Source: Azospirillum halopraeferens DSM 3675
Lineage (GTDB): Bacteria > Pseudomonadota > Alphaproteobacteria > Azospirillales > Azospirillaceae
Direction of reading: 5' to 3'
NCBI RefSeq assembly: GCF_000429625.1
Contig: NZ_KE386928.1
Location: 39,913 to 103,912 of the forward strand
Length of the DNA stretch: 64,000 nucleotides
The position numbers and the translations under genes are program-made. The first letter of the stretch is position 1; each line of letters opens with the position of its first letter. Positions 42,112-50,364 of this stretch are shown here, piece after piece. The notes under the pieces were generated by a model, which did no database searches, was not told where the DNA came from, and was given only the letters and a program-made list of their open reading frames with translations.

Positions 42112-43738
42112 CGAGCGTGGCGACGGTGCCTTCGATCAGGCGGGCGACGCGGTCCGCCGGCAGGGCGTCGCGCATCTCGCGCAGTGCGGCGTCGCTGAAC
42201 ACCGCCTCTCCGGGGGCAGGGCCGGCGGCCGGTACGGTGCCGCCGCCGGCAGAGAACAGGCGTGCCAGGACGGGCTCCAGCGCGTCGTACTGCAGCGGTT
42301 TGGGCAGCACCGCGTCGGCTCCGGCGACGAGGCAGCGTTCGGCGTCCTCCGGCACGATGCTGGCGGTCAGCATGACCATGCGCACGCCGGCGCGCGCCGG
42401 ATCGGCCAGGGCGCGGATGCGCCGGACCGCCTCCAGCCCGTCCATCACCGGCATCCGCAGGTCCATGAGCACCAGGTCGAAGCCGCCGTCGGCCGCGGCG
42501 TCGACCGCGGCGCGGCCGTCGGCCACCACGGTGACGGCATGGCCGTGACGGCGCAGCAGGGCGGCGCCGACCATCTGGTTGATGCGTTCGTCCTCCGCCA
42601 TCAGGATGGTCAGCGGCGGCACGGTGGCCGGAGCCGCATCGGGCTCCGCTGCGCCGGCGTTATCGGGCACGGCAGGCGACGGTCGGGCGGCCAGCCGGCC
42701 GAACCACACCGCCAGCGCCGCGGCCAGGGCCGCCGCCAGGGCTGCCGCCGCCGCCGCCCGGTCGAGGGCCGCCGCCCGGCCCCGTGCGTCCGCGGCCTCC
42801 GCCCGCAGGGCCAGGGCGGTGCGCTCCGCCAGGCGGGCCAGGTCCGCCGCCTTGTCGCGGCCGTGGCGGGTGAGGTCGGCGATGGCGTCGGTGGTGCGGA
42901 GCAGCTCCAGGCGCAGGTCGAAGATGCCGGCGCTGTCGATGCCGGGGGCGGCAAGCTGGCGTGCCGCATCGGCCCGGCGGGCGCTGGCCGGGCCGATCGG
43001 CAGGCGGTCCAGCAGTGCTTCCATCCGGGCGACGGTGCGGCGGAATTCGGCCTGTTGCGCCACCAGACGGGGGCGCCGCACCTCGGTCGTCGCAGCGAAC
43101 AGCAGGTCGGCGAGGGTGCGGCCCTGGTCCTCCAGCTCTTCGCGGATGCGCAGCAGATCCGCCGCCGCGGCGGCGTCCGGCGCGCCGCGGTGCAGCGCCG
43201 CGATGCTCTCCTCGCGCACCGACGACAGGACGCCGCGGAAGGTGGCGTGGCGCTCGGCGATGCGGCCGGCGGCGGTCCTCAGCTCCTCCTCCAGGCCGAT
43301 GCGCCGCTCCGCCAGGTGGTTCAGGTCGTCCAGATGGGTTTCCAGCCCGACCAGCAGCCGGCGCAACCCGTCGCCGTGCGCCGGATCGATCCGACCGGTC
43401 AGGGACTCCCGCAGCTCCTGCACCTCCCGGGCGTGCTGGCGCAGGCCGATGTAGACGCTTTGCCGCCGCGTGCCGGTGCGGGCGTGTTCCAGGTGCGGTG
43501 TGCCGCCGGTGACGCGGCCCGCGGCTTCGGCCAGCCGGATCACGTCGAAGGCGGCGGCCTCCGCCGCTTCGGCGGTCCGGCCGGGGGAGCCGGCCAAGGG
43601 GCCGGCGGCCAGCCAGGCGCCGGCACCGCACACCAGGGCCGCCACGGCCGCCGCGCCGGCCGCGCGGCGCCACCGGCGCCGGCGGGGGTCGGCGCCGTCA
43701 CCCGCATGCGGACCGGAGGCGGCGTCGCGTGGTGTCAT
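42104..43738 (-). CDS. TorS-like sensor with receiver domain but no kinase core (frameshifted 3' end)
   Basis: A 544-residue protein: TM1 at about residues 24-44, a long helical periplasmic sensor region rich in Arg/Leu as in TorS-type sensors, and TM2 at about 320-345 (AAALAAALAAALAVWFGRLA). After a short linker comes a receiver domain with LTILMAEDERINQMVG and phosphoacceptor Asp in LVLMDLRMPVMDG. HAMP, HisKA and HATPase domains expected between TM2 and REC are absent, consistent with an internal deletion. The frame ends prematurely just before the Hpt domain because of a likely one-base insertion. A GTG start at 43777 is possible. Probably decayed or a non-kinase phosphorelay module. Confidence 0.75.
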   Translation of the reverse strand: MTPRDAASGPHAGDGADPRRRRWRRAAGAAAVAALVCGAGAWLAAGPLAGSPGRTAEAAEAAAFDVIRLAEAAGRVTGGTPHLEHARTGTRRQSVYIGLRQHAREVQELRESLTGRIDPAHGDGLRRLLVGLETHLDDLNHLAERRIGLEEELRTAAGRIAERHATFRGVLSSVREESIAALHRGAPDAAAAADLLRIREELEDQGRTLADLLFAATTEVRRPRLVAQQAEFRRTVARMEALLDRLPIGPASARRADAARQLAAPGIDSAGIFDLRLELLRTTDAIADLTRHGRDKAADLARLAERTALALRAEAADARGRAAALDRAAAAAALAAALAAALAVWFGRLAARPSPAVPDNAGAAEPDAAPATVPPLTILMAEDERINQMVGAALLRRHGHAVTVVADGRAAVDAAADGGFDLVLMDLRMPVMDGLEAVRRIRALADPARAGVRMVMLTASIVPEDAERCLVAGADAVLPKPLQYDALEPVLARLFSAGGGTVPAAGPAPGEAVFSDAALREMRDALPADRVARLIEGTVATLGT

Positions 43739-43871
43739 GGTGGAGGGAACCCGTGGCTGGTGCCGGATGACGCGCACCCCTGGCCCATCCCTTTACACCG
43801 GCGTGCCGCCCCGCATCCACCCTTCCATCATCGCATCCGCATCGCCCCGCTCTCCGGAGCGATCCCGTCCG

Positions 43872-44165
43872 TCAGGCGGCGAGCGCCCGGTGGGTGATAC
43901 AGCTTTTCGAGCAGACCTTGGCGCAGCTCTCGCAGCCGATGCAGTTGGCGGCCTCGCGGACGCTCATCACCTTCTTCTCGGCCTCGTCGTCGAAGGCATC
44001 GACGATGTCACCGTCCTCGGTGATGCCGATCAGTTCCAGGACGCCGCGGCCGCACACCTTGAAGCAGCGGCCGCAGCCGATGCATTGGCCCTGGTCGATG
44101 GACTCGACGAACTTGGGCGTCCAGGCGGCGCCGCCGCGGGTGAGGCCGGTGACGTAGACGGTCAT
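43872..44165 (-). CDS. fdxB: Ferredoxin III, nif-specific
   Basis: A 97-residue 2[4Fe-4S]-type ferredoxin with cluster motifs CIGCGRCFKVC and CIGCESCAKVC and the FdxB N-terminus MTVYVTGLTRGGAAWTPKFV. It donates electrons or assists nitrogenase cofactor assembly. It is the last gene of the nifENX transcript, 34 bases after the CCE_0567-type gene. Confidence 0.94.
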   Translation of the reverse strand: MTVYVTGLTRGGAAWTPKFVESIDQGQCIGCGRCFKVCGRGVLELIGITEDGDIVDAFDDEAEKKVMSVREAANCIGCESCAKVCSKSCITHRALAA

Positions 44166-44199
44166 GGGTGTGCTCCGGGTCGTAAAGGGTGGTGGGGAG

Positions 44200-44400
44200 T
44201 CATGCCTTTTCCAGCGCCTTCAGTTCCGCCCGCTTCTCGGCGAGCGTCTTGTAGGCGTCGAAGGTCTCGGCGGCGACGTCGAGGATGCGCTCCCACTCCC
44301 GGGGCAGTTCCTCGGACAGGTCGTGCAGGTCCATCTTCTTCTGGGTGGCGCGGGCGTTCAGCTTCTTGATCTCGTCCTTGAGCGCGGCGACGTCGGTCAC
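44200..44400 (-). CDS. CCE_0567 family (DUF683) nif-associated metalloprotein
   Basis: A 66-residue helical hairpin protein (ALKDEIKKLNARATQKKMDL, DLSEELPREWERI, then ETFDAYKTLAEKRAELKAL). It belongs to the DUF683/CCE_0567 family, always found next to nifX and the NifX-associated gene; a cyanobacterial member binds metal. Its role in nitrogenase assembly is unsettled. Confidence 0.93.
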   Translation of the reverse strand: MTDVAALKDEIKKLNARATQKKMDLHDLSEELPREWERILDVAAETFDAYKTLAEKRAELKALEKA

Positions 44401-44423
44401 GTCCGGGGACTCCTCTGCTGCGG

Positions 44424-44882
44424 TCAGATCCGGGCGACCTCGGGGTGGGCCTCGATCAGGGCCACCGCCTCGCGCACCAGCTTGGCGCCGTCGGATTTCA
44501 GCTTGTCGGCGGTGGGGAAGCCGAAGCGGTGGACGTCGCGCAGGTGGCGGGACACCACCACCAGCCGGCCGGCGATCAGCACCACGCGGCCGAAGCCCTC
44601 GTGGCTCATCTTCAGCATCGGTGTGGCCATGACGCCGGCCAGCTTCTCGATGCAGATGCCGACGGCCTTATAGAACAGCTCCAGCCGCCACAGGGTGTCG
44701 GGGTCCGGGTCGCCGATCATCGGGATGGCGGCGCGCGCCTCCTTGTCCAGGATGAAGGGGGCCAGGATGGTGTCGTCGCTCTTGCCTTCCCAGGCGCCGT
44801 AGCTGTCCTCGGCGCGGAACAGCATGACCAGCATGCGGTGGAACAGCTCCTCGACGTCCGGGGCGGTCGCGGTTTCGGACAT
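44424..44882 (-). CDS. NifX-associated nitrogen fixation protein (DUF269)
   Basis: A 152-residue protein: VEELFHRMLVMLFRAEDSYG, GDPDPDTLWRLELFYKAVGI, GFGRVVLIAGRLVVVSRHLR and FGFPTADKLKSDGAKLV. This is the conserved DUF269 protein encoded after nifX in many diazotrophs; the biochemical role is not known. It begins 6 bases after the nifX stop. Confidence 0.94.
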   Translation of the reverse strand: MSETATAPDVEELFHRMLVMLFRAEDSYGAWEGKSDDTILAPFILDKEARAAIPMIGDPDPDTLWRLELFYKAVGICIEKLAGVMATPMLKMSHEGFGRVVLIAGRLVVVSRHLRDVHRFGFPTADKLKSDGAKLVREAVALIEAHPEVARI

Positions 44883-44888
44883 GACGGC

Positions 44889-45368
44889 TCAATCCTCCTC
44901 GTCGTCGAAATCGATGGTGCGGGTTTCGCCATTGGCCAGCGCCTTGCGCAGCCAGGGCGGCGGGTTGGCGTTGATGGTGGTGAGCAGGCGGTCCAGCAGG
45001 GCGGTGATGGGCTCGGTCGCCTCCACCTTCACGGGGTGGATCTTCTTCGCCACCACCCGCGCCGCCGCCGAGGCGCCGATGGCCGACAGGTAGACGATGG
45101 CGCAATCGCCGATCGCCTCCAGCTTCGGCACCAGCTTGTCCTCGTTACCGTCCTCGAACATCGAGCCGCCGAACTGGAAGGTCTCCAGGAAGCGGTACCC
45201 GGCGGGGTCCACCTCATAGACGGCGATGTTCCTGGCCCAGCCGAAGTGGGCGTCGACGTGCTGCATGTCCTGCGTGCAGAACGCTACCTTCATCACTCCT
45301 CCTCGGGGGCGCTTCGCCCCGCTGTCGTCGCCGCCCTCGACCAGCCTCAGCCGGCGCTGCATCCGCAT
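44889..45368 (-). CDS. nifX: Nitrogenase cofactor carrier protein NifX
   Basis: A 159-residue NifX/NifB-C-terminal-like protein: MRMQRRLRLVEGG leader, then MKVAFCTQDMQHVDAHFGWA, FGGSMFEDGNEDKL, CAIVYLSAIGASAAARVV and the acidic C-terminus. It binds NifB-co/VK-cluster and shuttles it during FeMo-co synthesis. The ATG at 45368 was chosen because alphaproteobacterial NifX proteins carry the RRLRLV leader and GGGGGCGG precedes it. It therefore overlaps the end of nifN by 22 bases; a shorter start at 45293 is the alternative. Confidence 0.9.
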   Translation of the reverse strand: MRMQRRLRLVEGGDDSGAKRPRGGVMKVAFCTQDMQHVDAHFGWARNIAVYEVDPAGYRFLETFQFGGSMFEDGNEDKLVPKLEAIGDCAIVYLSAIGASAAARVVAKKIHPVKVEATEPITALLDRLLTTINANPPPWLRKALANGETRTIDFDDEED

Positions 45369-46735
45369 GATCCGCCCCCGCAGTGGTGCGCCCCGTGGTG
45401 CCCGCCATCGCCGTGCGGGCCGCCGTGGCCGTGCTCCATCTCCCGGGCCAGGAAGAGGTTGCCGATTTCGAACAGCAGATCGCGGGTGCCGCGGTAGCCG
45501 ACACCGACCTTCAGTCCGGCGCCCAGCCGGTCGAACACCGGCAGCCCCATGCGGTGGAGCGGCGTGGCCAACCGCTCGGCACCCATGCGGCCGTGGGCGT
45601 TGGAGACGATCAGGTCCGCCTCGCGCGCCACCGCCTCCAGGTCGGAATGGTCGCCGACCATCACCGTGGTGGCCCGGACCTTGTCCAGCACCGCCGCCTG
45701 GGTGGGCGACACGGCGGCCGTCACGGTGGCCCCGAGGTCGGCCAGGAAGCTGCTGACCGCGTACAGCAGGTCGGGTTCCAGGGCGACGGCGATGCGCTTG
45801 CGCGAAAAGAAGAAGTGCCCGTCGAGCATGGCGTCCACCAGACTCTCGCGCTGGCGGCGCAGGCGGGCCGGGACGGGCCGGCCGGAAATCTCCGCCAGCG
45901 TGCGGATGAAGCGGTCGCACGGCTCCAGCCCGGTCAGCCGGTCGAAAAAGACGGAGCGCACGTCGGTCTTCAGCTCCAGCGCCGCGGCGGCGACGCGCAT
46001 GTGCTCGCCGATCACCAGCGTCGCTTCCGATGTCCCCATCAGACGCACCTGGTCCAGCGTCGTCCCGCCCAGCGAATAGGGGGTGAAGTCGGACGGCTGG
46101 CGGCCGCACAGGGACAGGCCGAGGTCGGGCAGGATGATCGGCTTCAGGCCGAACTGCTCCATGACGTCGCGCAGTTCCTCCACGTCGCCGGGGCTGAGAT
46201 GGCTGCCGGCCAGCACGTTGACCTGGCCCTTGACGGTGGTGCCGGCGGGCCGGGCGAAGCGCTCGACGATGCCGGTGACGGCGGCGGCGAAGCCGTCCTC
46301 GAAGCCGCCGGCGAAGTCGGGGGTGTTGACGAACACCAGCCCCAGACCGTCCAGGGCCGGGTTGCGCTGCCGGAAGGTGGCGTAGTGGCCGGCCAGGTCC
46401 TCGCCCTTGGTCTCGGTGACGCCGGTGGTGCAGATGCCGATCAGGTCCGGGGCCATCCGTTCGTGGATGTTGCGGATGGCCGCTTCCAGGTTCTCGTAGC
46501 CGCCGAGGATGGTGGAGACCTGGTCCATGGCGGTGGTCTGCAGCGGGATCGCCTCGCGGAAGTGGCGGACCAGCAGGACCAGGCCGAAGGCGGTGCAGCC
46601 CTGGGAGCCGTGGAAGACCGGCAGGCAGCGGTCCATGCCGAGGAAGGCGAGGGCGGCCCCCAGGGGCTGGCTCATCTTCAGCGGGTTGGTGGCGGCCGCC
46701 TTGGCGGAGGTGGGAAAGCGGTGGACGTGCGTCAT
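45347..46735 (-). CDS. nifN: Nitrogenase iron-molybdenum cofactor biosynthesis protein NifN
   Basis: A 462-residue NifN: TNPLKMSQPLGAALAFLG, FHGSQGCTAFGLVLLVRHFR, ICTTGVTETKGED. With NifE it forms the scaffold on which FeMo-co matures. The last 30 residues form an unusual His/Gly/Cys-rich tail (MEHGHGGPHGDGGHHGAHHC, then GGGSCGC) that looks like a metal-binding appendage. It follows nifE by 22 bases. Confidence 0.96.
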   Translation of the reverse strand: MTHVHRFPTSAKAAATNPLKMSQPLGAALAFLGMDRCLPVFHGSQGCTAFGLVLLVRHFREAIPLQTTAMDQVSTILGGYENLEAAIRNIHERMAPDLIGICTTGVTETKGEDLAGHYATFRQRNPALDGLGLVFVNTPDFAGGFEDGFAAAVTGIVERFARPAGTTVKGQVNVLAGSHLSPGDVEELRDVMEQFGLKPIILPDLGLSLCGRQPSDFTPYSLGGTTLDQVRLMGTSEATLVIGEHMRVAAAALELKTDVRSVFFDRLTGLEPCDRFIRTLAEISGRPVPARLRRQRESLVDAMLDGHFFFSRKRIAVALEPDLLYAVSSFLADLGATVTAAVSPTQAAVLDKVRATTVMVGDHSDLEAVAREADLIVSNAHGRMGAERLATPLHRMGLPVFDRLGAGLKVGVGYRGTRDLLFEIGNLFLAREMEHGHGGPHGDGGHHGAHHCGGGSCGCSAG

Positions 46736-46757
46736 GGCCGGTGCCTCACTCGATCCG

Positions 46758-48131
46758 TCATTCCCAGGGGGCGGGCTGGCGGACCTGCCGCCACATCGGG
46801 TTGGAGAGGGTCTTGTCGATCTCCTCGCACAGGTTGACGATGCCGTCGTACCCGGCGAAGGGGTGGTGGCGCTCCTGGTTGACGTCCAGCCAGGGCACCT
46901 TGGCCTTCAGCGCGATGAACTGCGACCGCCCGCCCGACAGCATGATGTCGGCCTCGGAATCCCGCAGCATCCGGTACATCTCCCGCGGCTTCAGGTCGTC
47001 CCAGGTGTGGAACTCCGCCCCCTTCATCTTGCGGATGCGGTCCTTGTCCTCCTTGGTCGACTTCTTGGTGGAGGTGCCGATGATGGTCAGCCCGGCCTCT
47101 TCCAGGGCGGTGACCATGGACCAGCTCTTGACGCCGCCGGTGAACAGCAGCACCCGCTTGCCCCGGAAGCGCGGCACATACACCTCCAGCCGCCGCCGCA
47201 CGCGCGCCTCCTCGCGGGCGATGACGCTCTCGGCGCGGTCGATGATGTCGGCCGGGGCGCCGCGGGCCACCAGCATGCGCGCCATGGTGCGCAGCGTGTC
47301 GGAGGTGTCGGTGACGCCGTAGAAGGAGCCTTCGAAGTAGGGGATGCCCCAGCGCTCCTCCAGGGTGCGGCCGATGTTCACCAGCGCCTGGGAGCACACC
47401 ACCATGGTGACGCGCGCCCGGTGCGCCGCCGCCACGTCCCGGTAGCGCCCGTCGCCGGAGATGGAGGACAGGATGCGGATGCCGATCTCGTCCAGCAGCG
47501 GGGTGACCTGCCACATCTCGCCGGCCAGGTTGTATTCGCCGACGATGCAGACGTCCGTGGGGGTCGTGCGCTCCGGCTCGACCGTGCCGATCACGTGCTC
47601 CAGCAGCGTGTTGCCGGCCAGCTTGTTGCCCAGGTTCTTGGAGCCCGCGAAGCCCGGCGCCATAACCGGGATCACCGGCTTGCCGAACCGGGCCGAGGCG
47701 TGCTTGCACACCGCCTCCAGGTCGTCGCCGATCATGGCGGGGACGCAGGTCTGGTAGACGAAGACCGCCGGCGGATCGTACTGCTGCACGATCTCCTTGA
47801 TCGCCTTGAACAGCTTCTTCTCGCCGCCGTGGATGACGTCCAGTTCCGACAGGTCGGTGGTGAAGCCGGTGCGGTAGAGCTGCGGCCCCGAAGAGCGACA
47901 GCCGCGGTTGTCCCACGAGTTGCCGAGGCAGGCGATGGGGCCGTGCACCAGGTGCGCCACGTCGGCGATGGGCTGCAGCGCGATCATCGCCCCGTCATAG
48001 GCGCAGCCACCGGCGGCCGCGCCGGGCTTCAGCGCCTTGGTGCAGCCCTTCTTGCGCTCCTTCTCCGACTTGGCCTGATTGACCGCGCAGCCCGGCTCGT
48101 TGAAGGCCTCCTGGATCTTGTCCTGAAGCAT
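46758..48131 (-). CDS. nifE: Nitrogenase iron-molybdenum cofactor biosynthesis protein NifE
   Basis: A 457-residue NifE: EPGCAVNQAKSEKERKKGC, CAYDGAMIALQPIADVAHLV, GPIACLGNSWDNRG and TCVPAMIGDDLEAVC. The alpha subunit of the NifEN scaffold, homologous to NifD. ATG is preceded by GGGAGGTGCAGCG. It is the first gene of the nifENX transcript behind a sigma-54 promoter. Confidence 0.97.
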   Translation of the reverse strand: MLQDKIQEAFNEPGCAVNQAKSEKERKKGCTKALKPGAAAGGCAYDGAMIALQPIADVAHLVHGPIACLGNSWDNRGCRSSGPQLYRTGFTTDLSELDVIHGGEKKLFKAIKEIVQQYDPPAVFVYQTCVPAMIGDDLEAVCKHASARFGKPVIPVMAPGFAGSKNLGNKLAGNTLLEHVIGTVEPERTTPTDVCIVGEYNLAGEMWQVTPLLDEIGIRILSSISGDGRYRDVAAAHRARVTMVVCSQALVNIGRTLEERWGIPYFEGSFYGVTDTSDTLRTMARMLVARGAPADIIDRAESVIAREEARVRRRLEVYVPRFRGKRVLLFTGGVKSWSMVTALEEAGLTIIGTSTKKSTKEDKDRIRKMKGAEFHTWDDLKPREMYRMLRDSEADIMLSGGRSQFIALKAKVPWLDVNQERHHPFAGYDGIVNLCEEIDKTLSNPMWRQVRQPAPWE

Positions 48132-48167
48132 CGCTGCACCTCCCGCGGCTGGTCCGGACCCGTGCAA

Positions 48168-48183
48168 TGCACGGTGCGTGCCA
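48168..48183 (-). promoter_or_regulatory. Sigma-54 promoter of nifENX
   Basis: Minus-strand TGGCACGCACCGTGCA has the invariant -24 GG and -12 GC exactly 10 bases apart and matches TGGCAC-N5-TTGCA except for one base. It ends 36 bases before the nifE ATG. Confidence 0.88.
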
Positions 48184-48241
48184 GGAGGGGCGGTGCTTTC
48201 TAACCTATTGCGAAGAAAGGATTGGCGTGCCGCTCAGGCGA

Positions 48242-48285
48242 TGTACGGAACCCGACAGGGAGGGAGGATTGTCGGGTGTCGGACA
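48242..48285. promoter_or_regulatory. Two NifA upstream activator sites for nifENX
   Basis: Two exact TGT-N10-ACA sites, TGTACGGAACCCGACA (48242-48257) and TGTCGGGTGTCGGACA (48270-48285), with centres 28 bases apart, lie about 60-100 bases upstream of the sigma-54 promoter, the usual range for NifA binding. Confidence 0.8.
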
Positions 48286-48329
48286 CGCGCAACGGACCCC
48301 GGGGCCGGCCGAGGTCCGCGCGCGGAGGG

Positions 48330-48881
48330 TTAGCCGATCTTCTGGACGCTGCCGTCCAGCGCCATCAGCAGCAGTTCCACCTCCAGGTCCGGGTGCTTCT
48401 CGCGGATCATGCCGCCCAGCTTCACCAGGATCTCCGTGTGGACGGCGGTTTCCTTCACCGGGTCGTCCTTGAGGTCCAGGCCGAGGAAGACCTTGTAGGC
48501 ACCGCAGTCGCGGTGATCCATGACGATCACGCGCTTGATGTTGTGAAGCTGCTTGGCCACGTCGATGTGGTCCCAGAAGGTCTGGTTCCAGTCCGGCTTC
48601 TGCTCGGTCAGTGCGCCCAGACCGGCGCCGGCGAGGATGATCTGATCGTAGTTGTTGGTCAGGCCGCGCCCGTCCATGTAGCGGGTGGTGTCGTCGGTCA
48701 GGCGATAATCCATGCAGTTCAGCAGCAGGGCCTCGATGCCGCCGGCGGCCCGCGCCTCGCGCAGGGCGGGAACGCCCAGCAGCATGGCGCCGCCGCCCAG
48801 TGCCGCGATCTTGAGGAAGCGGCGGCGACTGTCCGGCGCATGGGTGGTGTTGCAGGTGCAGTCGCCCGTGTGCGTATGCAT
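48330..48881 (-). CDS. Tat-exported beta-carbonic-anhydrase-like protein
   Basis: A 183-residue protein with a twin-arginine signal (SRRRFLKIAALGGGAMLLG) after a Cys/His-rich leader (HTHTGDCTCNTTH). The mature part has the beta-carbonic anhydrase zinc elements: CMDYR (Cys, Asp-Arg dyad) and MDHRDCGAY (His and second Cys). It probably hydrates CO2 in the periplasm, though short homologues are mostly uncharacterised. ATG follows AGGAGAC. It lies upstream of the nifENX promoter, transcribed in the same direction. Confidence 0.82.
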   Translation of the reverse strand: MHTHTGDCTCNTTHAPDSRRRFLKIAALGGGAMLLGVPALREARAAGGIEALLLNCMDYRLTDDTTRYMDGRGLTNNYDQIILAGAGLGALTEQKPDWNQTFWDHIDVAKQLHNIKRVIVMDHRDCGAYKVFLGLDLKDDPVKETAVHTEILVKLGGMIREKHPDLEVELLLMALDGSVQKIG

Positions 48882-49080
48882 GCGCGTCTCCTGATCATCA
48901 TGATGTTCATTGAAGACGCTAGGAAAGGCAATCGCGCACTGACCAGTACGAAATTCGTCGGATATAGCCATCAACATTTGAGTGTTCTGCCGATGCGGTG
49001 CGCGAGTGCGGAATGCCCGGGGTCCGTTGCTGGCCAGCAACGTTATTGTATTACATCCGGAACTGCGGACGGTGTGCCCC

Positions 49081-49926
49081 TCAGCGCCTCAGCAACCCCC
49101 GCCAGCGGCCGGGCGACACGCCGAAGGTGCGTTTGAACTGGCGCGTCATGTGGCTCTGGTCGGCAAATCCGGCCGCCGCCGCGGCGTCGGCCAGGGGTGC
49201 GCCGTCGCGGATCAGCGTCCGCACCCGGTCGAGGCGCCGCATCGTCAGGTAGCGGTAGGGGCTGGTGCCCAGCACGGCGCGGAAATGGCGGGTGAGCGCG
49301 AAGCGGTCGAGGCCGGAGACCTCCTCCAGTTCAGCGGACGTCACGGTCCGCTCCACGTTGTCGTCGAGCAGGGCGCGCGCCCGTTCCACCGCCCGCACCG
49401 CCGCCGGGCCGCGCCGCCGCCGGCGCGCCGACGGATCGAGGCCGGCCAGCGCCATGGCGATGGCGACCACCGCGGCGTCCGCCTCCGCCTCCTCCGGCAC
49501 CCGGTCGAGGTCGGCCAGAGCCGGGCGCAGCGCCGCCAGCAGGCGGGGATCGGTGATCACGGCCGGCCGCACGAAGGGCAGGGGACCCGCGCCGCCCAGC
49601 GCGTCGCGCACCAGGCGCGGTTCCAGGTACAGCATGCGGTAGCGGAACCCTGCCGGGGTGCCGGCGTGGCCGTTGTGCACCTCGTCGGGGTGCAGCACGA
49701 TGGCGTGCCCGGCCGGGCTGTCGCAGTGCACCCCGCGGTAATCGAAGCACTGGACGCCGTCCAGGGTCAGGCCGATGCCGTAGGTGTCGTGGCGGTGCGG
49801 TTCGAAGGCGTGGCCGGCGAAGCGCGCCTCGATGCGTTCCAGGCCGGGCCGCGAGGGGGCGCTGATCACCCGGTCGTCCGCGGGTGTGCAGGATCGTTCA
49901 AGACCGCTGCCGATGCCCTCGTGCAT
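49081..49926 (-). CDS. AraC-family transcriptional regulator
   Basis: A 281-residue regulator with an N-terminal cupin sensor (HRHDTYGIGLTLDGVQCFDY, VVLHPDEVHNGHAGT-like segment here IVLHPDEVHNGH) and a C-terminal double HTH (FALTRHFRAVLGTSPYRYLT, then GFADQSHMTRQFKRTFGVSP). It is divergent from the DUF2000 gene with only nine bases between the starts, so it probably controls that gene and itself. Confidence 0.9.
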   Translation of the reverse strand: MHEGIGSGLERSCTPADDRVISAPSRPGLERIEARFAGHAFEPHRHDTYGIGLTLDGVQCFDYRGVHCDSPAGHAIVLHPDEVHNGHAGTPAGFRYRMLYLEPRLVRDALGGAGPLPFVRPAVITDPRLLAALRPALADLDRVPEEAEADAAVVAIAMALAGLDPSARRRRRGPAAVRAVERARALLDDNVERTVTSAELEEVSGLDRFALTRHFRAVLGTSPYRYLTMRRLDRVRTLIRDGAPLADAAAAAGFADQSHMTRQFKRTFGVSPGRWRGLLRR

Positions 49927-49935
49927 GCTGCCCCC

Positions 49936-50346
49936 ATGCGCTACGAAACCAAGATCGCCGTGGTCGTCCACGAAGACCTCGCCACCTGGCAGAAGCTGAA
50001 CGTCGTCGCCTTCCTGGCAGGCGGGCTCGCCGGGTCCCATCCCGACATCGTCGGCGAAGCCTACGCCGACGCCTCCGGCACCGTCTACGGACCGTTGGTG
50101 CGCCAACCGATCCTCATCTTCGCCGCCGACGGCCCCGGCCTGACCGGCGCCCTGCGGCGGGCGGCGGAGCGGGGCGTGCGGGTGTCGCTCTACACCCGGC
50201 CGCTGTTCGCCACCGGCAACGACGCCGACAACCGCGCCGCGGTGGCGGCCGTCCCGACGCCGGACCTGGACCTGGTGGGGCTGGCCCTGCACGCCCCGCG
50301 CAAGGAGGTGGACCGGGTGACCAGGGGGCTGCGCCTGCACCCGTGA
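49936..50346 (+). CDS. DUF2000 family protein
   Basis: A 136-residue protein: RYETKIAVVVHEDLATWQKL, NVVAFLAGGLAG, VRQPILIFAADGPGL and the end VGLALHAPRKEVDRV. This is the DUF2000 fold (peptidyl-tRNA hydrolase II-like). Function unknown; the frequent neighbour is an AraC regulator as here. Confidence 0.9.
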   Translation: MRYETKIAVVVHEDLATWQKLNVVAFLAGGLAGSHPDIVGEAYADASGTVYGPLVRQPILIFAADGPGLTGALRRAAERGVRVSLYTRPLFATGNDADNRAAVAAVPTPDLDLVGLALHAPRKEVDRVTRGLRLHP

Positions 50347-50364
50347 GACGGCGGATCCGAAGCC

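Noticed and set aside
44889..46109. A 406-codon minus-strand frame extending upstream of nifX
   Set aside because: Upstream of the RRLRLV leader it is a shadow of nifN in another frame.
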